A stretch of 64,000 bases of DNA from Aestuariirhabdus sp049985285 (lineage in GTDB: Bacteria; Pseudomonadota; Gammaproteobacteria; Pseudomonadales; Aestuariirhabdaceae). The notes beneath the pieces were generated by a model. That model was not told the origin of the DNA. It was given only the letters and a program-made list of their open reading frames with translations, and ran no database searches. The first letter of the stretch is position 1. Every line of letters begins with the position of its first letter. The stretch is taken from assembly GCF_049985285.1 (NCBI RefSeq), contig NZ_JBNIEU010000002.1, positions 186,001 to 250,000 on the forward strand, given 5' to 3'. Made by a program: the position numbers and the translations under genes. Of the stretch, positions 36,256-45,367 are shown piece after piece.

Positions 36256-37902
36256 ATGAATTGGATGAATAACTTATCGTTTCGCATGAAACTGGCGATC
36301 CCGGTTGCCCTGCTAGCGATACTTCTGGCCGTGATTGCGCTGATGGGAATAAGGAATATCGGTAAGGTGGATGAAGCGTCGGATAATTTGGCCGAGCGTC
36401 TGCTGCCCAAGATAAACCTGTTGCTGCAAGCGGACCGTGACCTTTATCAGGCGCAGGTTGCCGAACGCAGTGTTATTTTTGTGGATGTGAAGTCCCCCGA
36501 ATATAAGGTGCTGCAGACGCAGCATAGTGAAAATTTGCAGCAGGTCGCCGAGCGCATGGCGAAGTTTGAAGCGCTGGAAACTCACCCCGATGATAAAGCA
36601 ACGGTACAGGGGTTTAATGAACGCTTTACGGCTTGGCGGGCCACCACTGACAACATCCTTAAACAACGCACCGAGGGTGAACGAAAAGGGCGTAAAATAG
36701 CTATCGAACTCAGCTTTGGGCGGGGTGCGACGGAGTTTGATGCGGCTCGGGATATCATTGATCAGTTAACGGAGTCGGTAGAGGCCGAGATCGAAGAGGA
36801 GGTCGCGGCGAGTGATGCATTGACCGCCGCCAGCCAACAGGCGCAGATGGTGTCAATGCTGATTGGCTTGGCTATTTGTGCCGCCGTTGGTTTGCTGTTT
36901 CCTCGTCTTGTTACCGGCCCTCTCCATCAGATGCTGTCCAGGGTAGAGGATATTTCCCATGGTGATGGTGATTTAACCCAGCGTGTCCCGGTTGCGGGAC
37001 GCGACGAACTCGGGCGTTTGGCGGGGGCTTTCAATACGTTTTTGGAGAAACTCCACGCGATTATTGGCCAGGTTTCGGGCTCAACAACCCAGTCAGCCAC
37101 AGCGGCCGAGGAACTCTCAAGTATTACTGCCGATGCGCGCACCAATGTCGATCAGCAGCATCGAGTGATTCAGGAGGTGGCTGCTGCCGTGAGCGAGATG
37201 GCAGCAACGGTGCAGGAAGTGGCGCGCAATGCGGCGGATGCCGCGGGTGGTGCACGAGATGCCGATGACAACGCCCGCCAGGGGCAGCAGGTCGTACAGC
37301 AGGCGATCTCATCGATCCAGCAGCTAGCGGAAGATGTAGACAGCGCCGCCCAGGTGATCCGCACCGTGGAGCAGGATAGCAATACGATCGGCGGCGTACT
37401 CGATGTGATCCGGGGAATCGCCGAGCAAACCAACCTGTTGGCACTCAATGCGGCGATCGAAGCGGCCCGCGCGGGTGAACAGGGCAGGGGGTTTGCGGTG
37501 GTCGCCGATGAGGTACGTACCCTTGCCAGCCGAACCCAGCAGTCCACAGAAGAGATTCAGCAGATGATCGAAAAGTTGCAGCAGGGAGCTGGGGAAGCGG
37601 TTCGGGTTATGGAGGTGGGGCAGACTCGTGCTAACGAGAGTGTAGAGCGGGCGACCGCGGCGGGGTCAGCCCTCGGCGCAATTACTGAAGCCGTGGCTGC
37701 TATCAGCGATATGAACACCCAGATCGCCAGCGCCGCTGAACAGCAGACCGCGGTAACCGAGGAGATCAACCGTAATATTACCAATTTGAGCGACTATTCC
37801 GACCGCTCCAGTGAGGGCGCGAGCCATGTTAGCGATGCCAGCGCGGAGTTAGCGCGCCTGGCTTCCGAGCTGCAGGTTGAGGTGAATAAGTTCAAGTTGT
37901 AA
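36256..37902 (+). CDS. Methyl-accepting chemotaxis protein
   Basis: A 548-residue chemoreceptor: helix 1 (about 11-32), a helical periplasmic sensor of four-helix-bundle or HBM type (about 33-195), helix 2 (about 196-214), HAMP (about 215-270) and a cytoplasmic signalling hairpin whose conserved tip is EQTNLLALNAAIEAARAGE (about 391-409). It controls CheA and hence swimming. No C-terminal CheR-binding pentapeptide is seen. It is downstream of the secreted Cache-like protein. Confidence 0.95.
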   Translation: MNWMNNLSFRMKLAIPVALLAILLAVIALMGIRNIGKVDEASDNLAERLLPKINLLLQADRDLYQAQVAERSVIFVDVKSPEYKVLQTQHSENLQQVAERMAKFEALETHPDDKATVQGFNERFTAWRATTDNILKQRTEGERKGRKIAIELSFGRGATEFDAARDIIDQLTESVEAEIEEEVAASDALTAASQQAQMVSMLIGLAICAAVGLLFPRLVTGPLHQMLSRVEDISHGDGDLTQRVPVAGRDELGRLAGAFNTFLEKLHAIIGQVSGSTTQSATAAEELSSITADARTNVDQQHRVIQEVAAAVSEMAATVQEVARNAADAAGGARDADDNARQGQQVVQQAISSIQQLAEDVDSAAQVIRTVEQDSNTIGGVLDVIRGIAEQTNLLALNAAIEAARAGEQGRGFAVVADEVRTLASRTQQSTEEIQQMIEKLQQGAGEAVRVMEVGQTRANESVERATAAGSALGAITEAVAAISDMNTQIASAAEQQTAVTEEINRNITNLSDYSDRSSEGASHVSDASAELARLASELQVEVNKFKL

Positions 37903-37980
37903 TAGGATCTCTCTCCTGTTCGCTCTGTTTGCGGTGCGGTGCGGAGCGGTGGAAGTTATAGCGGGTGGTAGTGATTTATT

Positions 37981-39480
37981 ATGAGTAATGCTCGCTTTGT
38001 GGAGGGCGACAAAGACCGCTCGGTGAAGCCTTCTATCTTGGTGCTTGGGGCTACCGGTTATGTTGGCTCTCATCTCGTTCCCAAGTTGCTGGAGAGCGGT
38101 TATAACGTTCGTGCAGGGGGGCGCGATGGCGTGCAACTTTCCGCCCGGTTTAGGGACTCGGTGGAATGCTGTACGCTGGATCTTCTGCAGCCTGACACCC
38201 TGAATAGTCCTCTGCAGGGAATCGATACCGTCTACTATCTGGTTCACTCCATGCTCAGCGGCGATGACTTCGCTGCCAGGGATCTTCGAGCGGCTCGTAT
38301 TCTCGCCGCCGCCGCAGCGCAGGCCGGTGTCAGCCGTATCGTCTATCTGGGGGCTGCATACCCTGATAACACGACCTCGGAGCATTTAATCTCTCGTCGC
38401 GATACCGGAGCTGCGTTGGCGAGTGGGTCTGTTCCGGTCGTAGAGTTGCGTGCGCCCGTGGTAGTGGGCGCGGGTTCGGTGCCCTTCGAAGCGATACGGG
38501 ATATGGTCAATCATTTACCCGCTATGGTATTGCCCATGGCCGCTCGTCACACCAGTGCCCCCCTGGCGTTAACCAATCTGCTCCACTATTTGACCGCGCT
38601 TGCGACACCGGACTCGGCGCCCGCCGGGATTTACCTGTTGGCGGGGCCGCAAACGATCAGTTATCAGGAACAGATTCGCCGTTACGCCAAGGTGGTCGGC
38701 AAAGGGTTTGTGACGCTGCGGGTCCCCGGGCTTGGGCTGGGATTGGTTCGCTTGGCCATGCCACTATTCAGTTCGGCACCGTCGCCGGTCATTCGAGCAT
38801 TACTGGGAGGACTACGGGACAATATGCCGAACGACGCCCGGGCCATACAGCGGCTTATCCCCCAGCCGCTGTTAAATTATGAGGCTGCGGTGGAGGAGGC
38901 TCTTGCCCAGGAGCGCCAGCAGGCGGGGTCGCTTGAATGGTACCAGGGTAATCCCCGCTTCCGCGATGGTTGGCCTAATTCGGCCTATTATGGGGACTGT
39001 CTGGTACTGTCTCGGGAGTGTGCATTGTCCCCCGCTGAACTGTGGCCGATACTCAGTCGCATTGGTGGTTCCCAACGTTTTTTCAGCATGAACTGGGTGT
39101 GGGCGGTGCGTGAATGGATGGACTTTATCGTAGGCGGTCCCGGGCGAGACCTGGGCCGGGATACTCCCGACCGGCTGGTTGTGGGAGAGCGGGTCGATTC
39201 CTGGCGCATTCTGGATGTGATCGACAAGCGGCGGGTGTTGTTGGGCTTCCGTATGAAGGGGCCCGGCTCGGGCACCCTGGAGTTTAGACTGCGCCCATTG
39301 GCCGGGGGTGGCTCAAAGATAACCATGCTGGCTTACTGGCATCCTGCCGGGGTCTGGGGGCAACTTTACTGGTACACCATGATGCGCCCCCACAGTTTCC
39401 TTTTTCGGCATATGTTGCGCGCGATCGAGCGCTTGGCAACAGCGCGTATGGCATCGCCTGCGGACGAACGAACGCAGTAA
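37981..39480 (+). CDS. NAD(P)-binding SDR protein with C-terminal DUF2867
   Basis: A 499-residue protein. The N-terminal half is an atypical short-chain dehydrogenase/epimerase Rossmann domain with GATGYVGSHL near residue 22; the C-terminal half (from about residue 335) is a DUF2867 domain, a START/SRPBCC-like pocket. Such fusions occur in many Proteobacteria but the reaction is not known. No clear operon partner; next gene is a regulator 149 bases downstream. Confidence 0.82.
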   Translation: MSNARFVEGDKDRSVKPSILVLGATGYVGSHLVPKLLESGYNVRAGGRDGVQLSARFRDSVECCTLDLLQPDTLNSPLQGIDTVYYLVHSMLSGDDFAARDLRAARILAAAAAQAGVSRIVYLGAAYPDNTTSEHLISRRDTGAALASGSVPVVELRAPVVVGAGSVPFEAIRDMVNHLPAMVLPMAARHTSAPLALTNLLHYLTALATPDSAPAGIYLLAGPQTISYQEQIRRYAKVVGKGFVTLRVPGLGLGLVRLAMPLFSSAPSPVIRALLGGLRDNMPNDARAIQRLIPQPLLNYEAAVEEALAQERQQAGSLEWYQGNPRFRDGWPNSAYYGDCLVLSRECALSPAELWPILSRIGGSQRFFSMNWVWAVREWMDFIVGGPGRDLGRDTPDRLVVGERVDSWRILDVIDKRRVLLGFRMKGPGSGTLEFRLRPLAGGGSKITMLAYWHPAGVWGQLYWYTMMRPHSFLFRHMLRAIERLATARMASPADERTQ

Positions 39481-39629
39481 TTATTGAGTATTAAAGTTCT
39501 CTACCCTTAGCCGTTGCCTTTGAAAGCGAGGGCGCAGGGCCGCACCCTTGGCTATATTTAGGCTTCTGCTCGGTTTTTGCCCACCAGGGCAGGCTGCTCT
39601 CTTCCCCGCATTTATCGGGATAGCAAAAA

Positions 39630-41177
39630 ATGATTTACCAGTTTAAGGATATGCTGATCGACACACAGCGCTATGAGGTGCGCCGTGGTGGTGAGCCGGT
39701 GCCGGTTGAGCCGCTCCTATTTGACCTGTTGGTTTATTTCGTCAGTCATCCCGGGCAGCTGTTCAGCCATGATGAGTTGGTGCAGGCAGTATGGCGTGGC
39801 CGTTGTGTTTCGGATTCGACGATTAATAGCGCGATCAAAAACGCAAGAAAGGCACTGGGTGATAATGGAGCGACGCAAACCTACATTAAAACAGTTCATG
39901 GGCGAGGATTTCGTTTCAACGGCACGCCCCAGTGTATCCCTGAAGAGGGAGACAGGGTGCCGAGAGGTGAGCGTGCTGAGCCAACGGCTCTTATCTCCAG
40001 CCCTCTTGCGTTGCTAATTGTTCCGTTTCGAGAAATTGCAGGTTACAGGCGGCTCGATGATTATGTGGCGGGAATGGTGGCCGATCTGGAGACCATCCTT
40101 ACCCGGGTGCCTTTGCTCAATATTCAACCCTATGGCAGTCAGCCCGTTAAAGAGGAGCGCGCGATATCTGCACAGCAGCTCGGTGATAGCTATGGTGTGC
40201 GCTACCTATTGCAAGGTACGGGTCAGGTAGCCCACAACCGCCTACGCATCAATATCCGGCTGATGGATACGCTAACCGGCTATAGTTTGTGGGGCGAGTT
40301 GTTTGAGGAACCCCTGGACGAGACGGGGTTACCCGTTACCCAGATGACGAATGCGGTTATAGCAAAGCTGGAGCCCCAGTTGGTTAAGGCGATGCTGCTT
40401 TCAACGCGGTCGGAACAGGGTAAGCCCAGTGCCCGCTCACTGTATATCGAAGCGAGCGGCATACTGGCGCTTAAAGGCTGGCACCAGGACACCTTTGCCG
40501 AAGCGATTAGCCTGCTGCATCAAACTATCTCCCTTGATCCTAACTTTCCTTTGGCCAGGGCCTATCTATCGCTTGTGTTGGCGTTGGGGTTTCGTTTTGG
40601 GCTATTGGGTGACTACCCCAAGGCGAAAGAGGAGGCGACCATAGCCGCAGAGAGTGCGTTACGGCAGGACAGTACGGATTCGACGGTACTTGGCTTCGCC
40701 GGCTGCGCCCTGGCGGACCTGGGGTGTATAGAGCGCGCTAAGCCCATCTTACAAAACGCTATCGAGTTGTCGCCTGCCAACGCTCAGGCCTTGGCAGCAC
40801 TGGGGGCGGTTTGTTTGATGGAAGGTGATGCAAGTGGGGCGGTTAAACGGCTGGGTAGGAGTCTGGAAATTAGTCCACTGGATAGCCGCCTTTCGGTCTG
40901 GGGTGCAATCCTTGCACTTGCTTTGTTGCGCAGCGGCGATCTGGACGCCGCCGTTGAACAGGCAAATCTGGCGTGCCAACGGGATGATATGAACTACCTC
41001 CCTCGGGTTGCACTGGCGACGGTTTTACTTGCCCTGGGACGTCAGGTTGAGGCCCGCTCTGCAATGAAAGAAGCCTACCGAATCAAACCCGGCCTGGGGC
41101 CACCCCAGCTTGAGTCGTTGGTGGGTCGTAAGGCCAGCTACTCGCTGATTCAGCTCGTAGCCATCGATACGGACTAA
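39630..41177 (+). CDS. Winged-helix regulator with TolB-like and TPR regions
   Basis: A 515-residue protein. Residues about 1-100 are an OmpR/CadC-type winged-helix DNA-binding domain (IDTQRYEVRRGG, then LVQAVWRGRCVSDSTINSAI, then VHGRGFRF) without a receiver domain. Residues about 130-255 resemble the N-terminal domain found in adenylate-cyclase-like regulators (ALLIVPF, then GVRYLLQGTGQV), and about 265-505 consist of tetratricopeptide-like repeats. No transmembrane helix is seen, so it is cytosolic, unlike CadC. Target unknown. Confidence 0.85.
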   Translation: MIYQFKDMLIDTQRYEVRRGGEPVPVEPLLFDLLVYFVSHPGQLFSHDELVQAVWRGRCVSDSTINSAIKNARKALGDNGATQTYIKTVHGRGFRFNGTPQCIPEEGDRVPRGERAEPTALISSPLALLIVPFREIAGYRRLDDYVAGMVADLETILTRVPLLNIQPYGSQPVKEERAISAQQLGDSYGVRYLLQGTGQVAHNRLRINIRLMDTLTGYSLWGELFEEPLDETGLPVTQMTNAVIAKLEPQLVKAMLLSTRSEQGKPSARSLYIEASGILALKGWHQDTFAEAISLLHQTISLDPNFPLARAYLSLVLALGFRFGLLGDYPKAKEEATIAAESALRQDSTDSTVLGFAGCALADLGCIERAKPILQNAIELSPANAQALAALGAVCLMEGDASGAVKRLGRSLEISPLDSRLSVWGAILALALLRSGDLDAAVEQANLACQRDDMNYLPRVALATVLLALGRQVEARSAMKEAYRIKPGLGPPQLESLVGRKASYSLIQLVAIDTD

Positions 41178-41365
41178 TTCCGCCCCCTCCCTTGAATCCA
41201 CACAGTATCCCCATGGTTCTACCATGTATTCACTTCCCTTCGGATTTACTCTGTGGGTCGTCGGTGGGTGTTTCTGAGTGGTGCTGAATCAAGTTGTTAG
41301 TACCCGAGAGGCGGCTGACGTTGTTGCCTTATAACGAACAGGCATTACTTTGATAGATTTATAAT

Positions 41366-41380
41366 TTGACATCTATCGAA
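41366..41380. promoter_or_regulatory. Candidate ArsR-type operator upstream of the first small membrane gene
   Basis: TTGACATCTATCGAA lies in an AT-rich promoter-like stretch 65 bases before the gene at 41445, next to an imperfect longer dyad (TGATAGAT at 41351 with ATCTATCG at 41371). A closely related motif recurs at 42452. Both flank the ArsR gene and could be its binding sites. Confidence 0.4.
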
Positions 41381-41444
41381 CTAATATATAGTTTTATGGT
41401 TGTCGAAGTGTGAAATGATAAAGAGTAATCCAAGGAGGATTCAG

Positions 41445-41822
41445 ATGAGCCGTAACTATCTTATTCATACGCTATTTTTCATGATCTACGCGGGGCTTAA
41501 TGTCGGGGTATATCAGCTATCGAGTCAGTTTGGTTTTAGCCCCGTTGGACAGTTTGTATTGGCCCCCTTGATCATAATTGCCGGTGGCTCGTTGTTGTAT
41601 GTTATGGACGAACGCCTGGTAGCAGCACTGTGCTCTGTGGGAAACCGTGAAGCCGTGGCGGATTCCGCGGCCCGGGTTGCTGTCGGTGAGACCCTCGTGG
41701 AAGCCGTTGCTGTGCAATCGCCAGCTATGGTAGAGCGTCGTGTGAATCCTCGGCGGGTTCTACCCGGGCGCAGTGAGCGTCGGCGAGCGCTCTTTCCGGG
41801 GCAGATGGCTGTAACGTCCTGA
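41445..41822 (+). CDS. Small two-helix membrane protein of unknown function
   Basis: A 125-residue protein with a very strong AAGGAGG eight bases before the ATG; a TTG-initiated longer frame from 41400 is less likely. Two hydrophobic helices (about 5-25 and 36-53) are followed by a cytoplasmic tail rich in arginine (VERRVNPRR and RSERRRALFP). It is similar in plan and partly in sequence to the protein at 42518: QFVLAPLIIIAGGSLLYVMDERL here matches QFLTVPLVIIFGAGLLYVASEHL there in order. It heads a possible operon with the ArsR gene. Confidence 0.75.
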   Translation: MSRNYLIHTLFFMIYAGLNVGVYQLSSQFGFSPVGQFVLAPLIIIAGGSLLYVMDERLVAALCSVGNREAVADSAARVAVGETLVEAVAVQSPAMVERRVNPRRVLPGRSERRRALFPGQMAVTS

Positions 41823-41867
41823 TGGGATGGCGCACCAAGGCTGACAGCAGCAGTGGAGGAGTTTATT

Positions 41868-42242
41868 ATGCAAGCTGATGTACGTGAGGAGATTGTTTTG
41901 AATACCCATCGGCTTGCCAAGGCGTTTAAGGCGCTTTCCAACGAAAATCGACTGGCTATCTATTTGGAGATTATGCGCCATGGGGAGGGCGTGCTGAAAC
42001 CCGATGCGGCCCTGTGCGGTGGGGGTTGCATGCTAGCCGATATCATCAGTTCACTGAATATCGGGGCGCCGACGGTCTCCCATCACATGAAAGAGCTGAT
42101 TAATGCTGATCTGATCGAGGTCGAAAAGCAGGGCAAGTTTCTTCATTGTCGTATCAATACAGACACCCAGCTGGAGCTGGAGCATTTTTTCTCCCTCTCG
42201 GGACAGTTTCAGCCCGGGGCCGCTTTGGCGCCTACCCGGTAA
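41868..42242 (+). CDS. ArsR/SmtB family transcriptional repressor
   Basis: A 124-residue winged-helix repressor. GGAGGA lies 8 bases before the ATG at 41868. Cysteines C50 and C54 (ALCGGGCMLADI) sit just before the DNA-recognition helix (GAPTVSHHMKELINADLI), where classic ArsR has its CxC metal site, and C94 is in the wing (KFLHCRIN). Metal, metalloid or thiol-redox sensing is therefore likely, but the inducer cannot be named. It lies between two related small membrane protein genes that are probably its targets. Confidence 0.85.
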   Translation: MQADVREEIVLNTHRLAKAFKALSNENRLAIYLEIMRHGEGVLKPDAALCGGGCMLADIISSLNIGAPTVSHHMKELINADLIEVEKQGKFLHCRINTDTQLELEHFFSLSGQFQPGAALAPTR

Positions 42243-42451
42243 CAGCCATCCCCTGACCCGTCCGGGCCTGTTGCGGGGCGGTGGTTTGTAGAGCGTTGGG
42301 CGTTTAGGCGATGAGCCCGGGTAATACAGATTCACACTAATGAATCGTGGCCTCACTACAAATGCGCCTCAAAACCCCGTAAAGCCGCGTTAATAGTCGA
42401 ACGATGTATAACGGATGGTGAGCCTAATCCCTAAACGGTATTGCTCTAAAA

Positions 42452-42465
42452 TTGATATATGTCAA
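42452..42465. promoter_or_regulatory. Candidate ArsR-type operator upstream of the second small membrane gene
   Basis: TTGATATATGTCAA is a near-perfect palindrome 52 bases before the gene at 42518. Read on the other strand it is TTGACATATATCAA, close to TTGACATCTATCGAA upstream of the paralogue at 41445. The shared motif suggests one repressor for both, most simply the ArsR protein encoded between them. Confidence 0.45.
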
Positions 42466-42517
42466 CACTGATAGTAGCCTCCTTGCCTCTAGCATAATAG
42501 GGTCACAGGGAGTTGAC

Positions 42518-42859
42518 ATGAAAATAGAGCTGTTGATCGATACGCTTTTTCTGAGTCTCTTTTCGGGCTTCGGTGGTGTGATGTGGCTGCTGTATCAGCA
42601 GGTTCCGATGAGTGTTCCTCATCAATTCTTGACCGTGCCACTGGTCATTATTTTTGGGGCCGGACTGCTTTATGTAGCCAGCGAGCATCTGGCGCATTTG
42701 CTGGTATCAATGTTGCGGGGAGTTCTCCAGATAGGCGATCATCTCCAGCGGGCAGGCACTGGAGAGAGATTTCAGGAGCGCCGGCGTTCAAACAGGGGGC
42801 TTCCCAGAACGGCATCCGGGGTACGGATTCAGGAGCGGCGTCATGCCATGATGCGGTAG
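42518..42859 (+). CDS. Small two-helix membrane protein, paralogue of the one at 41445
   Basis: A 113-residue protein; ATG preceded by CAGGGAG. Two hydrophobic helices (about 8-27 and 38-60) and an arginine-rich cytoplasmic tail (FQERRRSNRG and RIQERRHAMM) repeat the plan of the protein encoded at 41445. No known family is recognised. The duplicated tail motif ERR could bind a partner or lipid head groups; no function can be assigned. Confidence 0.72.
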   Translation: MKIELLIDTLFLSLFSGFGGVMWLLYQQVPMSVPHQFLTVPLVIIFGAGLLYVASEHLAHLLVSMLRGVLQIGDHLQRAGTGERFQERRRSNRGLPRTASGVRIQERRHAMMR

Positions 42860-42946
42860 CTAACTCGCAGGGCCGGGGTACCGCTAGCGTTGGTGCGAGC
42901 ACCGCTGGGGGACATGGTGATGCGCGTTCTACTCTTTATATTGCGA

Positions 42947-43723
42947 CTACTGTGCATTGTCGCGGGTAAAGACCCAGTCGTCTCCCCGGCTCATCTCCGG
43001 GTTGTACTCATATCCATCGTAGTCAAAGCTCTTGAGCGCGTTAGCGTTGTCGATATGCTCGTCGATGATAAAGCGGGTCATTAGGCCGCGGGCTTTCTTG
43101 GCGTAGAAACTGATGATCTTGTATTGACCGTTTTTCAGGTCTTTGAAGATCGGCGTGACGATGCGGGCGTTGAGCTGCTTTGGCTTGACGGCTTTGTAGT
43201 ACTCGTTGGATGCGAGGTTGATCACCTCGTGCATCTCCTGCTTCTCCAACTCTCCATTCAAATGCTGGGTGATTCGTTCGCCCCAGAACCCATACAGGTC
43301 TTTACCGCGGCTGTTGGGAAATCGAGTGCCCATTTCGAGGCGGTAAGGTTGCATAAGATCCAGGGGCTTGAGCACACCGTAAAGCCCGGAAAGAATCCGC
43401 AAATGCTTCTGCGCAAAGGCGAGCCCCTCTTCCGGTAGTGTTTCCGCATCGAGGCCGCTGTACACATCACCCTTGAACGCAAGTACTGACTGTTTGGCGT
43501 TATCGGGCGTAAAGGGGAGGCGCCAGCTGGCATAGCGAGCGACATTTAGTGCCGCCAGTTTATCGCTAATTTTCATCAGCTGGGCGACCGCATCCGGGGT
43601 GAGCTTGCGCAGCGCACTAATGAGGTGTGCTGCATCATCCGAAAATGCCGGCTGGGTGTGCTGCTCTGTAGTGGGAGCCGTGTCGAAGTCGAGGGTTTTT
43701 GCAGGGGATATCAATATCAGCAC
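42947..43723 (-). CDS. yaaA: Peroxide stress protein YaaA (DUF328)
   Basis: A 258-residue cytosolic DNA-binding protein of the YaaA/DUF328 family, which lowers free iron and oxidative damage under peroxide stress in E. coli. The family N-terminus MLILISPAKTLDFD is complete and uses a GTG start; NFYGVLKPLDL-type and SFYAKKARGLMTRF segments are present. It converges on the small membrane protein gene at 42518. Confidence 0.95.
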   Translation of the reverse strand: MLILISPAKTLDFDTAPTTEQHTQPAFSDDAAHLISALRKLTPDAVAQLMKISDKLAALNVARYASWRLPFTPDNAKQSVLAFKGDVYSGLDAETLPEEGLAFAQKHLRILSGLYGVLKPLDLMQPYRLEMGTRFPNSRGKDLYGFWGERITQHLNGELEKQEMHEVINLASNEYYKAVKPKQLNARIVTPIFKDLKNGQYKIISFYAKKARGLMTRFIIDEHIDNANALKSFDYDGYEYNPEMSRGDDWVFTRDNAQ

Positions 43724-43930
43724 GATGGAAAGCCTGGTCAGGAAACAGTCCCTTAATGGTAATACAGTTTTGTGCCCAGTGGATAACCGGCTGGAAAATA
43801 GTGGCTTGCAGCAAGATCAACAGAGCGTTGTTATCAAACAGGGCTCACTGCGGGTAGCAGCGGACCTGTAGACCGGTCATAGGTGGGGAGGGGTGACCGG
43901 CTTGCTGGTGGTTATAGGGTGTTGGGAAAA

Positions 43931-43959
43931 CCGGGCATCGTGGTTGAGGCGATGCCCGG
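43931..43959 (-). terminator. Terminator of the PIN-PhoH gene
   Basis: Ten-base perfect arms (CCGGGCATCG/CGATGCCCGG) with a nine-base loop, eight bases past the stop of the minus-strand gene at 43967, followed on that strand by TTTTCCC. A simple intrinsic terminator. Confidence 0.75.
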
Positions 43960-43966
43960 TATCGGG

Positions 43967-45367
43967 TTACAGGTGGGATTCGGCGAACTCGGCCAGCAAT
44001 GAGCGTGGAACGCCTTGGAGCTTGACGTTGCCGCCGTGACTGAAGTCTTTGAATCGCTCGGTCATATAGGTGAGACCTGAGCTGGTTGCCCCCAGATAAG
44101 GCGTGTCAATCTGGGCAAGATTGCCCAGACAGATTACCTTGCTACCTTTACCGGCGCGGGTAATGATTGTTTTGATCTGGTGCGGTGTCAGGTTTTGCGA
44201 CTCATCGATGATGATCAGGCTGTGCTGGAAGCTGCGCCCCCGAATATAGTTCAGTGATTTGAAATGCAGCGGGACCTTGTCGAGGATGTAGTCAACACTG
44301 CCGTGGGTACTCTCATCGTCGCTGTGTAGCGCCTCCAGATTGTCGGTTATGGCACCGAGCCAGGGTTCCATTTTTTCCGCCTCGGTACCGGGCAGGAAAC
44401 CGATATCTTCATCCAGTCCCTGGGTGCTTCGGGTAGCGATGATGCGGCGATAGAGTTTGTTGGCTACGGTCATCTCAATCGCGGCGGCCAGCGCCAGGAT
44501 GGTTTTACCGGATCCGGCAGAGCCTGTCAGGTTTACCAGATGAACATCCGGATCGAGCAGCAAATGCATCGCGATCGCCTGGTAGATATCCTGCGGGTGC
44601 AACCCCCAGGCCTCCTGATGCATGAGCCTGTCATGGTTCAGGTGAAGTAGCGTAACATGAGTATCCGTTACCTCTATAGCTCTGCCGACAAAGCCCTGGT
44701 CGTCTATGACGAAGGTGTTGGGGTATACGTCAGTGAGTACTCCGGTGCGTTCCAGTAGGTGATGGGTTTCACCGTCTAGCTGGGAGGTGTCTACGTTTTC
44801 TATCAGGTCCCAGAAGCTCCCCTCTACTTCGATATAGCCTTTGTTGAGCAACTCAACATCGGTCACCAGCTTGTCGTTTTCGTAGTCCTCGGCTTGCAGT
44901 CCGCAGCCCCGGGCCTTGAGGCGCATATTGATATCTTTGGTTACCAGTACGGCCTTTTCGTTGGGGTGAAGCGCCTGCCATTGACAGATATCATTGATGA
45001 TCTTGTTGTCGTTGATGTTGCTGGGCAAGTAGCTGAGATTACTGGCGGGGGACGAGGTCAGGATCGACATACAACCCATGTGGGAGTCGTTGTCTCCCCG
45101 TGGAATAGGGACGCCCTGATCAATCTCTTCAGGAGTCGAGTTGCCGACAATGTTGTCGATCTGTCGAATGGCCTGGCGACAGTCGGCGGCGATAGTGAGC
45201 TTTCCCGTTTTAAGTTTGTCCAGCTCCTCGAGCACGGTCATGGGTACCATGACGCGGTGCTCTTCAAAGTTAAATATAGCGTTGGGGTCGTGGATAAGAA
45301 CGTTGGTATCGAGGATATAGCTGATGTTTTCAGAGGGAAGCAGGTCAATCTTGATAGCGTCGTCCAT
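43967..45367 (-). CDS. PIN domain-PhoH family ATPase
   Basis: A 466-residue protein: an N-terminal PIN-type nuclease domain (about 15-150, ISYILDTNVLIHDP with the first acidic ligand, LEELDKLK) fused to a PhoH helicase-like ATPase (Walker A GSAGSGKT near residue 270, Walker B LIIIDESQNL near 378). PhoH2-type proteins unwind and cleave RNA in other bacteria. I use ATG 45367; the frame is open to 45433 but that N-terminus is not family-like. Confidence 0.9.
   Translation of the reverse strand: MDDAIKIDLLPSENISYILDTNVLIHDPNAIFNFEEHRVMVPMTVLEELDKLKTGKLTIAADCRQAIRQIDNIVGNSTPEEIDQGVPIPRGDNDSHMGCMSILTSSPASNLSYLPSNINDNKIINDICQWQALHPNEKAVLVTKDINMRLKARGCGLQAEDYENDKLVTDVELLNKGYIEVEGSFWDLIENVDTSQLDGETHHLLERTGVLTDVYPNTFVIDDQGFVGRAIEVTDTHVTLLHLNHDRLMHQEAWGLHPQDIYQAIAMHLLLDPDVHLVNLTGSAGSGKTILALAAAIEMTVANKLYRRIIATRSTQGLDEDIGFLPGTEAEKMEPWLGAITDNLEALHSDDESTHGSVDYILDKVPLHFKSLNYIRGRSFQHSLIIIDESQNLTPHQIKTIITRAGKGSKVICLGNLAQIDTPYLGATSSGLTYMTERFKDFSHGGNVKLQGVPRSLLAEFAESHL

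Noticed and set aside
43599..43871. 90-residue plus-strand open frame over the yaaA start region
   Set aside because: It mostly overlaps the conserved yaaA N-terminus and has no motif.
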